From assembly GCF_039522525.1 (NCBI RefSeq), contig NZ_BAAADO010000009.1, forward strand, positions 1 through 64,000: DNA of 64,000 bases. The letters are read 5' to 3'. The notes beneath the pieces are model-generated. The model made no database searches. It saw only the letters and a list, made by a program, of their open reading frames with translations, and was not told the origin of the DNA. The position numbers were made by a program, and so were the translations under genes. Position 1 is the first letter of the stretch. Every line of letters begins with the position of its first letter. Positions 1 to 8,257 of the stretch are shown one piece after another. This stretch comes from Salinibacillus aidingensis (lineage in GTDB: Bacteria; Bacillota; Bacilli; Bacillales; Alkalibacillaceae).

Positions 1-90
1 ACCTGTTCCCATTCCGAACACAGTAGTTAAGCTCTCCAGCGCCGATGGTAGTTGGGGTTCTTCCCCTGCGAGAGTAGGACGCTGCTGGGC
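1..90 (+). rRNA. rrf: 5S ribosomal RNA, 3' part
   Basis: The window opens inside a 5S rRNA. The conserved stretch with CCGAACACAGTAGTTAAG, followed by the GATGGTAGTTGGGG and GCGAGAGTAGGACGCTGC blocks, is standard Bacillaceae 5S sequence. About 26 bases of the 5' end lie outside the window. A terminator hairpin follows at once, so this is the distal end of an rRNA operon on the plus strand. Confidence 0.95.
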
Positions 91-94
91 AATT

Positions 95-133
95 AAAAAA
101 TCCTTAGAATCAATATGATTCTAAGGATTTTTT
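95..133 (+). terminator. Intrinsic terminator of the rRNA operon
   Basis: AAAAATCCTTAGAAT pairs with ATTCTAAGGATTTTTT around a short loop. It lies directly behind the 5S rRNA. Confidence 0.9.
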
Positions 134-408
134 ATCGGTTTAGATAGGATGACTATTCTATTCAAAATCAATCAATTATAAATCACCAAATGTTCAGTTT
201 TAACCTACCCCTGAATACTCGATAATCATACTAAATTCTTACAATAATCTAATGCTACAATCTTGAAACGAGAACAATCTATAAATAATTTTTCCTATTG
301 AAAGCGAATACATATGATGATAAAATTTGTATTAACATTCAGATAATATAGACATTTCGTAACGGATGCAGATTCCTTAACGAGTTTGTACCCCGTACGG
401 AAGATGCT

Positions 409-747
409 ATGGTCCGGAGCGTGACAAGCGTGTACGATAAACAGACGTGTTATATTGTAGGGGAAGCTAAATCACCAGGGAATAACCCAATCATGAAGAA
501 CTATCACAGCTTTTTTGTCGGGTTTGTGGTAGATTCAAAAAATCATCGAATTATTGATGCAGAGTGTACCTCTATATTGGATATTACCTCAAGATTTATC
601 CAAAGCATCTTCGTTGGTCAAAGTATATTCGATGAAGAGGGAGTCGCTGAGGAAATTCGTACACGTTATTATGGTTCATCTCAAAAGGCTTTAATTGTAG
701 CTTATAAACAAGCACAACTAAAATATAAGGAATCCCTGGAAGTATAG
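409..747 (+). CDS. DUF3870 domain protein
   Basis: Small soluble protein of 105-112 residues matching DUF3870, recognised from the YIVGEAK start, NNPIMKNYHSFFVGFVVD, the IDAECTSILDITSRFI core, and RYYGSSQKALIVAYKQA near the end. The function of the family is unknown. The start is uncertain: ATG 409 has no clear ribosome binding site, whereas GTG 430 has GGAG ten bases upstream and gives the usual family N-terminus (MYDKQTCYIVG). The frame stays open upstream to 352. A terminator hairpin at 781 separates it from the DUF819 gene. Confidence 0.75.
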   Translation: MVRSVTSVYDKQTCYIVGEAKSPGNNPIMKNYHSFFVGFVVDSKNHRIIDAECTSILDITSRFIQSIFVGQSIFDEEGVAEEIRTRYYGSSQKALIVAYKQAQLKYKESLEV

Positions 748-780
748 GGAGGCTATTTTATCTTACTATTACGTGGATAA

Positions 781-823
781 AACCCAGCCAACTTGAATTT
801 TTTCTTGTTGGTTGGGTTTTTTA
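781..823 (+). terminator. Intrinsic terminator after the DUF3870 gene
   Basis: AACCCAGCCAAC pairs with GTTGGTTGGGTT (one G-U pair), followed by TTTTT. It lies 40 bases before the DUF819 start, so it could also act as a leader attenuator for the operon behind it. Confidence 0.7.
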
Positions 824-861
824 TATGCATCAAAAACAAGTTTAAAGGGAGGAATGCACTT

Positions 862-2028
862 ATGATTGATACTGGCTTTTTATACTTGGGAGTCATAATT
901 GGCATGGCAGGTTTGGTAGCTTACCTGGAAACAAGTACCAAGAACAAATTTTTTAAGTTTGTACCGGGAATTGTCCTTATCTATTTTGGTGGTGCTCTAT
1001 TAAAAACAACTGGTGTTATTGGGGCATCTGAGGAGGTTGATTCAACCTACAGTAATGTGCGTAATGCATTATTACCTATGTTGATTTTATTAATGCTATT
1101 AAACTGTGATTTACGAAAACTCGTAAAGCTGGGACCTAAGATGCTTATTGGTTACGTAGCAGCTTCTCTTAGTATTGTAGCTGGCTTTGTCATTACGTTT
1201 TTAATTTTCCGTGGACTTTATGCTCCTGAGACATGGCAGGCATTTGGTGCACTGGCAGGTAGTTGGACTGGTGGTTCAGCCAATATGGTTATCATCCAAG
1301 GGATATTAGAAGTACCTGAAAATATATTTGGTTATGCATTAATTATGGATACTGTTAACTATTCAACTTGGGTTATGATCATGTTCTGGCTTGTTCCATT
1401 TGCAGCACTGTTTAATAAATGGGTAAAGGCTGATACTTCCCATCTGGATGAAGTTACAGCGGATTTAAAGGAAGAACATGAGGAAAACAAGGGGAAATCC
1501 ATATCATTTGTCCATTTGATGGGGTTAATATCACTCGCAATCTTTATTTCATCTCTGGCAGCCTTTATTGCCGAACTTCTCCCTGAATTTGGAACAGTGG
1601 TCAATGCCACTACCTGGACGATATTTATCGTATCAATCGTGGGTATTTTATTAGCCATGACTAAAATTTCTAAAGTTCCAGGTTCTTTGGATGTAGCAAA
1701 CGTTTTTCTTTATATCGTGATTGCTTTAATTGCATCTCGCGCTGATTTTTCTCAACTGTTCCAAGCACCAATATACATCGTTTCTGGTTTTGTGATTTTA
1801 GCGATCCATGGTCTTCTTATGATGTTGATTGCTAAGTTATTCAAGTTGGATCTGTTCACACTGGGAGTTTCCAGTCTGGCCAATATCGGTGGAATGGCAT
1901 CAGCTCCATTACTTGCTGGGGCTTACCATAGATCGTTAATTCCAATTGGTGTATTGATGGCGTTAGGTGGGTCGTTCCTGGGTACTTACTATGGATTGTT
2001 AGTAGCCAAACTTCTATCATTCTTGTAA
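862..2028 (+). CDS. DUF819 family membrane protein, probable transporter of the muropeptide operon
   Basis: Integral membrane protein of 388 residues with about ten hydrophobic segments, matching DUF819 (B. subtilis YjcL type). The family signature region ALAGSWTGGSANMVI and the closing SSLANIGGMASAPLLAGAYH are present. ATG 862 is preferred because GGGAGG lies ten bases upstream; the longer reading from 793 runs through the upstream terminator. It is followed after 16 bases by ykfB and then ykfC. By context I infer that it imports or exports murein peptides or their amino acids, taking the place of the Dpp permease found in the B. subtilis ykf/dpp cluster. No substrate is visible in the sequence. 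Confidence 0.85.
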   Translation: MIDTGFLYLGVIIGMAGLVAYLETSTKNKFFKFVPGIVLIYFGGALLKTTGVIGASEEVDSTYSNVRNALLPMLILLMLLNCDLRKLVKLGPKMLIGYVAASLSIVAGFVITFLIFRGLYAPETWQAFGALAGSWTGGSANMVIIQGILEVPENIFGYALIMDTVNYSTWVMIMFWLVPFAALFNKWVKADTSHLDEVTADLKEEHEENKGKSISFVHLMGLISLAIFISSLAAFIAELLPEFGTVVNATTWTIFIVSIVGILLAMTKISKVPGSLDVANVFLYIVIALIASRADFSQLFQAPIYIVSGFVILAIHGLLMMLIAKLFKLDLFTLGVSSLANIGGMASAPLLAGAYHRSLIPIGVLMALGGSFLGTYYGLLVAKLLSFL

Positions 2029-2044
2029 GAGAGGAGATTAATAC

Positions 2045-3118
2045 TTGGAAATGGAAATTATAGACTTACATTATGAAAAACGGCCAATTAAATTAAAACA
2101 GCCATTTATTACAGCACTTCGAAAGGTGACACAAATTGATGTAGTTGATGTATGTATTGAATTGAAGAATGGAATAAGGGGCAGGGGCTCTGCAGCCTCG
2201 ACTCTCAAAATAACAGGTGAGTCGCTGGATGGAATACAAGAAATCATAAATCAAGCGTTAAAGCCAGCTGTGGTACATCAGGGTATTCAACAACTAACAC
2301 ATGTAATAACAGACATGGAAAAAAGCTGTGTGGGAAATTCGAGTGCAAAAGCAGCCGTTGAAATTGCCTTATACGATGCTTATTGTCAATATTATGATAT
2401 TCCTTTATATAGTCTTCTTGGGGGTCAAATTCATTCCCTCGAAACCGATATGACAGTGAGTATTGACCAACCGGAAATGATGCAGAAAGAAGCTTTGAAG
2501 CGAGTGTCTGAGGGATTCGCTATCTTAAAATTGAAGGTAGGGAATGATGAAAAACTGGATTTCAAGCGTATCCAGCGAATATATGAAGCTGTTGGGGATG
2601 ATATTTTATTACGTTTAGATGCCAATCAAGGATGGAGTAAAAAACAAGCTGTAAACATCATTCGGCAGTTAGAGCAGGATCAAATGGGCATTGAGCTCAT
2701 CGAACAGCCTGTTCCTGCCGGGGATATAGAAGGTCTGAAATATATTCGGGATAGAGTGACAACTCCTATTATGGCTGATGAAAGTGTATTCTCACCAGCA
2801 GATGCCTTTCGTCTTTTAGAGATGGAGGCTGTAGATATGCTGAATATTAAATTGATGAAGATGGGTGGTATAAGACATGCATGGCAAATTGCGGATTTAA
2901 GTGAAGCAGCAGGGATTCCCTGTATGATTGGAAGTATGATGGAGTCAGTGGTATCTGTCACCGCAGCAGCTCATCTTGCGGCAGCCCATCCAAATATTAC
3001 TCATTACGATCTGGATGCCCCACTGTGGATGTCTAATGAACCTGTTAAGGGAGGGATGACGTTCGAAGGGAGAAAAATCAAATTACCGGAAGCTTCTGGT
3101 ATCGGTATCCAAACATAA
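2045..3118 (+). CDS. ykfB: L-Ala-D/L-Glu epimerase
   Basis: Enolase-superfamily dipeptide epimerase of 357 residues that converts L-Ala-D-Glu from murein to L-Ala-L-Glu. The catalytic set is complete: K162 and K164 in LKLKVG, metal ligands D192 (RLDANQGW), E220 (LIEQP) and D245 (MADES), and K269 in NIKLMKMGG. These correspond to the B. subtilis enzyme with an offset of one. Translation probably starts at TTG 2045, eight bases after AGGAG; ATG 2051 would be 14 bases away. It lies between a DUF819 transporter and the gamma-D-Glu endopeptidase gene, a murein-peptide recycling arrangement. Confidence 0.93.
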   Translation: MEMEIIDLHYEKRPIKLKQPFITALRKVTQIDVVDVCIELKNGIRGRGSAASTLKITGESLDGIQEIINQALKPAVVHQGIQQLTHVITDMEKSCVGNSSAKAAVEIALYDAYCQYYDIPLYSLLGGQIHSLETDMTVSIDQPEMMQKEALKRVSEGFAILKLKVGNDEKLDFKRIQRIYEAVGDDILLRLDANQGWSKKQAVNIIRQLEQDQMGIELIEQPVPAGDIEGLKYIRDRVTTPIMADESVFSPADAFRLLEMEAVDMLNIKLMKMGGIRHAWQIADLSEAAGIPCMIGSMMESVVSVTAAAHLAAAHPNITHYDLDAPLWMSNEPVKGGMTFEGRKIKLPEASGIGIQT

Positions 3119-3139
3119 TCTTTTCGGAGGTGTGGTGTA

Positions 3140-4156
3140 ATGAAACAGTTTTGTCAAACATGTCTTGCAGGTTTAATGTCTGTATTCGTTATGTTTGGGT
3201 TTAGTATTTCTGAAGAGGTTCAAGCTGAGGAAACAGGGCAGACAGCATATGTAGATGTTTCAGTGGCTACTCTCTGGTCAGAACCTAACGAAACAAGACC
3301 GGTTGATGCTCCATCTATAGGTAACCCGGTAGACATGTGGGAATGGACGACAGGCATGTCTTATGAACAAAAACTCTGGCTTGTAGGAAATCTCCAAACC
3401 CAGGCTTTGTATGGGCAGGAAGTAACGATTCTTGAAGAACAGGGAGATTGGGTCAAGGTAGCGGTACACGGACAGCCAACACCTAAAAATGATTTAGGTT
3501 ATCCTGCCTGGATGCCAAAAAGTCAATTAGCAAATGATGCAAGCTTTTCTACCCTAAAGGACATTAAAGAATTTGCCCAAGTAACAGATCCAACTGCATG
3601 GCTATTTGAGGATAAACATCGAAGTGATAAATTCAAGGAAATCAGTTTTAACACGAGACTGCCTGTAGTTGCTGAAACAAAAGATGCCATCCTGGTAGCA
3701 ACGCCTAGTGACGGGAAAAAGTGGATGTCACCTGATGCCGTTTCCATTTATTCTTCACAAGAGGATATTGAGAAACCAGATGGACAGAATTTAGTGGATA
3801 CAGGACTTAAATTCTTAGGTTTACCTTATTTATGGGCTGGAACATCTGGCTTTGGTTTTGATTGTTCCGGCTTTACTCATACGATATTTAAAGCTCATGG
3901 TATTACGATTCCCAGAGATTCTTCCGTACAGGCCACCCATGGTACACCAGTAGAGAGAGATGATCTCCAAAAGGGGGATTTACTGTTTTTTGCCTATAAT
4001 GAAGGTGAAGGAAGGGTGCATCATGTCGGAATGTATATGGGTAACGGTAAAATGATCCATTCACCAAATACAGCAAGTACTGTAGAAATCATTGATGTTT
4101 TTGAGTCTGACTACTATTCTTCTGAGTATGCCGGAGCTAGAAGGTATATTGATTGA
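3140..4156 (+). CDS. ykfC: Secreted NlpC/P60 gamma-D-glutamyl-L-diamino acid endopeptidase (YkfC-like)
   Basis: Exported 338-residue protein with an N-terminal signal sequence (residues 1-30, ending near VQAEE). Two SH3b-like segments with W-rich strands (about 35-210) precede a C-terminal NlpC/P60 papain-like domain (about 218-338). The catalytic Cys lies in GFDCSGF and the His in VHHVGMYMG. YkfC-type enzymes cut L-Ala-D-Glu from murein peptides, giving the substrate of the epimerase encoded upstream. It starts at ATG 3140 with GGAGGTG and is the last gene of the operon; a hairpin follows. Confidence 0.9.
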   Translation: MKQFCQTCLAGLMSVFVMFGFSISEEVQAEETGQTAYVDVSVATLWSEPNETRPVDAPSIGNPVDMWEWTTGMSYEQKLWLVGNLQTQALYGQEVTILEEQGDWVKVAVHGQPTPKNDLGYPAWMPKSQLANDASFSTLKDIKEFAQVTDPTAWLFEDKHRSDKFKEISFNTRLPVVAETKDAILVATPSDGKKWMSPDAVSIYSSQEDIEKPDGQNLVDTGLKFLGLPYLWAGTSGFGFDCSGFTHTIFKAHGITIPRDSSVQATHGTPVERDDLQKGDLLFFAYNEGEGRVHHVGMYMGNGKMIHSPNTASTVEIIDVFESDYYSSEYAGARRYID

Positions 4157-4167
4157 AACATATAATT

Positions 4168-4200
4168 AAGGATGCATGAAATATTCATGTGTCCTTTTTC
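4168..4200 (+). terminator. Intrinsic terminator of the ykf operon
   Basis: AAGGATGCATGAA pairs with TTCATGTGTCCTT (two G-U pairs) and ends in a T-rich tail. Confidence 0.75.
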
Positions 4201-4308
4201 TTTTTCTTGCTTACCTTTTTAATATCAGCCTCAAATCGCTATGAGATATGTTAAAGTATTTATATGTAGTAGCAGATTTTGATGTATGGAAAAAGGGAGG
4301 AAACGGCT

Positions 4309-5241
4309 TTGCATCCATATTTCCTTATGATTTTTGTAGTATTGATGTATGCGGGGAACATCCTGACGGGTAAAGCCATTAATGAATTACCACCATTCAC
4401 CATTGCGTTTTTTCGCTTATTAGTGGCATTTATAGTTATATTTCCTATTGGGTATAAAAGTGCCAGGGAATACACCGGCACCTTTCTGGAATATAAGAAA
4501 CCCTTTTTAGTGATGACCTTAACCGGGATAACTTTTTTTAATACGTTTATTTATGGATCATTACAATTCACTACCGCTTCAAAAGTATCCATATTGGAAA
4601 CCGTCATTCCTGTTGCGACTGTTATATTAAGCGCCATTTTCCTGAAAGAGCATTTGGGAAAGGTTCAATGGCTGGGGATTGTTTTATCCTTTGTTGGGGC
4701 ACTGTGGGTGGTTATGGGTGGAAAAATAAGTACCCTTACAGGCCTGAACTGGAACATTGGTGATGCCATCATGATAGGGGCCATTTTTAGCTGGGCGATT
4801 TATTCTATTTTTGTCAAAAGGTATATGCATCAATTTCCTGCTTATGGTGCTCTTTTGGTGATGACGGGGATTTCGGTTATTGTATTATTTCCTCTGGTGA
4901 TGCTGGAGTGGATGCTCACGGGAATTCCTGATCTTGCCCATGCAAATTTATGGTCGGGCTTATTATATCTGGGAATTTTCCCTTCGTTTATTGCATTGCT
5001 TTGTTATAATCGTGCTGTTGATCAGCTTGGTGCTTCGCAGGCTTCCATATTTTTAAATTTTCTGCCGGTCGTCACCATGACAGGCGCTTTTTTATGGCTG
5101 GGTGAACGAATCACATTTATGCAGGCAGCAGGTGCTCTGGTTGTTATCACGGGTGTCATCCTGACTACTCAGGTGAAAAAGAACATCAGCGTAAACGTAA
5201 AGGAACAGGCAGAAGGGGATCGACCAGCATTTAACAAGTGA
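4309..5241 (+). CDS. EamA/DMT family permease
   Basis: Membrane protein of 310 residues with ten transmembrane helices in two EamA repeats (drug/metabolite transporter superfamily; about 5-140 and 155-300). Such proteins usually export amino acids or metabolites; the substrate cannot be read from the sequence. TTG 4309 is preferred because GGGAGG ends eight bases before it and the protein then begins directly with helix 1; a reading from 4279 adds ten charged residues. Monocistronic, with no regulatory partner nearby. Confidence 0.85.
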   Translation: MHPYFLMIFVVLMYAGNILTGKAINELPPFTIAFFRLLVAFIVIFPIGYKSAREYTGTFLEYKKPFLVMTLTGITFFNTFIYGSLQFTTASKVSILETVIPVATVILSAIFLKEHLGKVQWLGIVLSFVGALWVVMGGKISTLTGLNWNIGDAIMIGAIFSWAIYSIFVKRYMHQFPAYGALLVMTGISVIVLFPLVMLEWMLTGIPDLAHANLWSGLLYLGIFPSFIALLCYNRAVDQLGASQASIFLNFLPVVTMTGAFLWLGERITFMQAAGALVVITGVILTTQVKKNISVNVKEQAEGDRPAFNK

Positions 5242-5290
5242 AATTGTTAGACCATCCCTTTTTTGGTTATCCTATTATTGGGTGATAAAA

Positions 5291-5569
5291 ATGAAGGCGA
5301 CAGATTTTGAACAAAAGCGTTTTGATAAAGCGTTGGATGAAATCATTGATTTATTTAATAATATTGAAAATGATGTACCTATTATTCAATACAGTGATGA
5401 TGTTGTTGAAAGTATAGAAAAAGCGAAGAAAAAATATGGGGAAGACACGATGAATGAACGTATTAATAATGTCGTAGGAGAAATGCTTTCGTGGCTGGAT
5501 TTGGAGGATGTGGAACTGGAAGAAACTGTTGATGATGATACTGAAGGTGAAAACGAGGATAAAACATAA
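5291..5569 (+). CDS. mstX: Mistic-like membrane-integrating protein
   Basis: Acidic 92-residue protein that aligns along its length with B. subtilis Mistic. Shared stretches include the IDLFNNIENDVPIIQYSDD region (Mistic has QLYNESEIDEPLIQLDDD) and KKKYGEDTMNERINNVVGEML (Mistic has RDMYGQEKLNEKLNTIIKQIL). Mistic associates with membranes without a signal peptide. In B. subtilis mstX precedes the K+ channel gene yugO; here no channel gene is adjacent and an acetyltransferase follows. ATG 5291 has GGGTGAT upstream; GTG 5282 is possible. The terminator stem overlaps the last codons. The identification rests on my recall of the Mistic sequence. Confidence 0.75.
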   Translation: MKATDFEQKRFDKALDEIIDLFNNIENDVPIIQYSDDVVESIEKAKKKYGEDTMNERINNVVGEMLSWLDLEDVELEETVDDDTEGENEDKT

Positions 5570-5596
5570 AAAGATGTTGTCCTCGTTTTTTTTTTT
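5552..5596 (+). terminator. Intrinsic terminator of mstX
   Basis: AACGAGGATAAAACAT pairs with ATGTTGTCCTCGTT, followed by 13 T. The left arm lies within the end of the coding region. Confidence 0.9.
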
Positions 5597-5705
5597 TATC
5601 TTTTCGACTTGCCTCATTTATGTTAGGATACATTTAATTTAACTGAAATTCTTTCTACTAAACTACTTGAAGGTAAAGTCCACATTTTAAAGGGAGTTGT
5701 GTACG

Positions 5706-6269
5706 ATGAATCCAATTCTGCTTGATTTTCCCCATGAGTTTGAGACCGAACGCTTATTCATTCGAATGCCTGAACCTGGTGACGGAAAGACGGTTTACCC
5801 GGCGATTCAGGCATCCATAAATGAGTTGAAACAATGGTTGCCATTTGCCCAGAATAAACAGAGTGAGGAAGAAACAGAAATTAATATACGGGAAGCATAT
5901 ACAAAATTTTTACGGCGTGAGGATTTACGACTGCATATCTTTCTTAAGGAAACTGGAGAATTTGTGGGTTCTTCAGGCTTACATAACATCGATTGGGATA
6001 TCCCTAAATTTGAAATTGGTTACTGGGTGCATACACATCACAGTGGCAGAGGTTATGTAAGAGAAGCTGTAGAGGGAATTACTAATTTGGCTTTTCGGGA
6101 GTTGAAAGCTAGGCGTATAGAAATCCAATGTGATGCTAAAAATCATAAAAGCCGTGCAATTCCCGAGAGATTAGATTTTAAACTGGAGGGAATTCTCAGG
6201 AATGATGAATTATCTGTTGATGGAAAAAGTCTTAGAGACACATGTATTTATTCAAAAATTAAACCATGA
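5706..6269 (+). CDS. GNAT family N-acetyltransferase (RimJ/RimL type)
   Basis: Soluble 187-residue acetyltransferase of the RimJ/RimL branch. It has the ETERLFIRMPEPGD start, the EIGYWVHTHHSGRGYVREA acetyl-CoA loop, and the NHKSRAIPERLDFKLEG helix typical of enzymes that acetylate ribosomal protein N-termini or small amines. The substrate is unknown. GGGAG ten bases before ATG 5706 decides the start. Monocistronic, closed by a terminator shared with the convergent gene. Confidence 0.85.
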   Translation: MNPILLDFPHEFETERLFIRMPEPGDGKTVYPAIQASINELKQWLPFAQNKQSEEETEINIREAYTKFLRREDLRLHIFLKETGEFVGSSGLHNIDWDIPKFEIGYWVHTHHSGRGYVREAVEGITNLAFRELKARRIEIQCDAKNHKSRAIPERLDFKLEGILRNDELSVDGKSLRDTCIYSKIKP

Positions 6270-6281
6270 ATAGAATCATAG

Positions 6282-6316
6282 AAAAAGCGTAACAGCTCAT
6301 CACTGTTACGCTTTTT
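6282..6316. terminator. Bidirectional terminator between convergent genes
   Basis: AAAAAGCGTAACAG pairs perfectly with CTGTTACGCTTTTT around a seven-base loop. It serves the plus-strand acetyltransferase and the minus-strand binding protein. Confidence 0.9.
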
Positions 6317-6323
6317 AAAGTTC

Positions 6324-7127
6324 TTATTGCGGTGGCTCGGTACCAAACCATTTTTTATAAATTTCAGCATAGGTGCCATTCTCCTTTAAGGTAGCCAATG
6401 CCTCATTCACCGGCTTAACCAGATCAGATCCTTTTGGAAAAGCAATACCATAGGGTTCACCCTGTAAAAGATCCCCAACGGTTTTCAGGCCTGTATCAGG
6501 GTTTTCTTTAATGTAATACTGTGCATTTGGCAAGTCATATAGAACGGCATCTAAACGGCCGCGTTGAAGATCCTGATAAGCCGTTACGATTTCAGGGAAT
6601 GCTGAGACTTCAGCATCTGTATTTTCATTTAAGTAAATTTCACTCGTGGCACCGGTCTGAGCACCCACTTTCAGGCCATCGACATCATCGATGGATTGGA
6701 TATCGGAGTCTTCCGGTACAACTAAAATGAGGCCTGAATCTAAGTATTTATCGGAAAAATCAATTTCCTGTTTCCGTTCTTCCGTTATGGAAATTCCGGA
6801 AATGGCCATAGGGTATTTACCTGTACGCATTCCGCCCAGCACACCATCAAACTCCATGGTTTCAAATTCAACGGTAAAGCCGGCTTCTTCGGCTATGGCG
6901 TTCATTAGGTCGATATCAAAGCCTTCCATTTCACCTGTCTCTGTATTCATAAATTCAAATGGGTGGAAATTTGGCTCGGTCGCTACAACATAGTGATGAT
7001 CCTCCCCATCAGTTGAATCCTTATCACCGCCGGCCCCGGATCCATTTGAAGTTTCACTGGTACCACAGGCAGTGATCAATAGTATACCTAAGATAAAAAC
7101 AAAGATTAAAAGTAAGCTTCTCTTCAT
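6324..7127 (-). CDS. Amino-acid ABC transporter substrate-binding lipoprotein, orphan
   Basis: Lipoprotein of 267 residues with a signal peptide ending in the lipobox LITAC (Cys21), then a Gly/Ser/Asp-rich linker and a family-3 periplasmic-binding fold (about 45-265). The ligand-site segments PFEFMNTETGEMEGFDIDL, GMRTGKYPMAISGISIT and AYQDLQRGRLDAVLYD indicate polar amino acid binding (Arg, Gln or cystine type). No permease or ATPase gene is adjacent, so it must work with a transporter encoded elsewhere or act as a sensor subunit. It has its own upstream region and a shared terminator. Confidence 0.9.
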   Translation of the reverse strand: MKRSLLLIFVFILGILLITACGTSETSNGSGAGGDKDSTDGEDHHYVVATEPNFHPFEFMNTETGEMEGFDIDLMNAIAEEAGFTVEFETMEFDGVLGGMRTGKYPMAISGISITEERKQEIDFSDKYLDSGLILVVPEDSDIQSIDDVDGLKVGAQTGATSEIYLNENTDAEVSAFPEIVTAYQDLQRGRLDAVLYDLPNAQYYIKENPDTGLKTVGDLLQGEPYGIAFPKGSDLVKPVNEALATLKENGTYAEIYKKWFGTEPPQ

Positions 7128-7360
7128 GCTTACACTCCCCCCTGTATTTAAATAGATACCAACTATTATTCATATTCCCTTTAAAAAATGCCAAATTAAA
7201 AAAATATATGTAAGTTTTTCAGTAAATCATAAATTTCAATTGCGTGAAATTATACAGGATTTAGGATTTTATATATGCTTATTAGTCGTTTTCCTTAAAA
7301 AAATCACCTGAAATGGAATGATTTTATAAATTTGTATGAAACTATAGGAGGGTTTTGTCT

Positions 7361-7420
7361 TTGTCAGGAAAAGCTAATGAATGGATTTTTCCTGAAATAT
7401 TGAAATATAGCGGTTCATAA
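7361..7420 (+). CDS. Possible 19-residue leader peptide
   Basis: AGGAGGG at 7346 stands eight bases before TTG 7361, which opens a 19-residue frame (MSGKANEWIFPEILKYSGS). Two hairpins lie in the same stretch: CAGGAAAA/TTTTCCTG at 7364-7393 and CGGATG/CATCCG at 7429-7449. It precedes the secreted NlpC/P60 gene by 80 bases. This may be a leader peptide or an accidental frame in a structured leader; no homologue is recognised. Confidence 0.3.
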   Translation: MSGKANEWIFPEILKYSGS

Positions 7421-7502
7421 TAAAAAGCGGATGAATGAGGAACATCCGTAAACAGATATGATTCCCATACTGCAATCACTCATAAAGGAGAGGAATTCAG
7501 TA

Positions 7503-8228
7503 ATGAAAGGCACGTTAGTTAAGGTTATAGCTGGTGGAATCATCCTGTCTTCCATTCCTCAAATGGGAGTACATGATCCTAAAGTAAAAGCGTCCGTAAG
7601 CACTGTTCCAGCCACAGTGAGTTTAACTGAGGATGACTTCACTCTCATTTCACAAAAGGTTTCTTCATCTGGAAGAAAGGAAACAGATTTGGAAGAGATC
7701 CAGAAGAATCTCCAGAAGTTAGGATACTACGCTGTACAAACCATGACAGGGAGCTATGATAGTCCGACAAAAGAAGCGATTCGGGATTTTCAAAGTGACT
7801 ATGGATTAAACATTACAGGTACGGCAAATCAGGAAACTAGAAAAGCGATCGAACATGCAGTTGTTAAGCAGGAGCTGATTACAGATACGAAAAATTATTT
7901 GGGCGTTCCTTATGTGTGGGGAGGAACCACACCGTCCGGCTTTGATTGTTCAGGATTTGTATATTATATGTTTAATAAACATGGAGTGGATATGCCGCGG
8001 GACACATCAGCCGGGCTTTATACAAAGGGTGAGTTTGTTTCACAGCCTGAATTACAGCCTGGCGATTTAGTTTTTTATTCAGTAGATTCGGACAAGGTTA
8101 CCCATGTCGGGTTTTATATCGGAAATAACGAATGGATTTCAGCGACAAGCTCTAAAGGGATTGCTATTTATTCCCTGGACAATTCTTATTGGTCTGATTA
8201 TTACGAAGGAGCAAAAAGAATATATTAG
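7503..8228 (+). CDS. Secreted NlpC/P60 cell-wall hydrolase with peptidoglycan-binding domain
   Basis: Exported 241-residue protein. It has a short signal sequence, a PG_binding_1 domain (about 60-115; EIQKNLQKLGYY and DSPTKEAIRDFQSDYGL) and a C-terminal NlpC/P60 domain (about 125-241) with the Cys in GFDCSGF, the His in VTHVGFYIG and the YEGAKRIY end. It is expected to cut stem peptides in the cell wall, as LytF/CwlO-type or spore-associated hydrolases do. AAGGAG before ATG 7503 sets the start. The domain order differs from the SH3b-containing YkfC-like protein at 3140. Confidence 0.9.
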   Translation: MKGTLVKVIAGGIILSSIPQMGVHDPKVKASVSTVPATVSLTEDDFTLISQKVSSSGRKETDLEEIQKNLQKLGYYAVQTMTGSYDSPTKEAIRDFQSDYGLNITGTANQETRKAIEHAVVKQELITDTKNYLGVPYVWGGTTPSGFDCSGFVYYMFNKHGVDMPRDTSAGLYTKGEFVSQPELQPGDLVFYSVDSDKVTHVGFYIGNNEWISATSSKGIAIYSLDNSYWSDYYEGAKRIY

Positions 8229-8257
8229 TCATGAAAAAGGGGGAATCTCACCCCTAT

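Noticed and set aside
7200..7460. c-di-AMP riboswitch upstream of the NlpC/P60 gene
   Set aside because: The gene type fits, but the conserved ydaO/yuaA core is not found in the leader.
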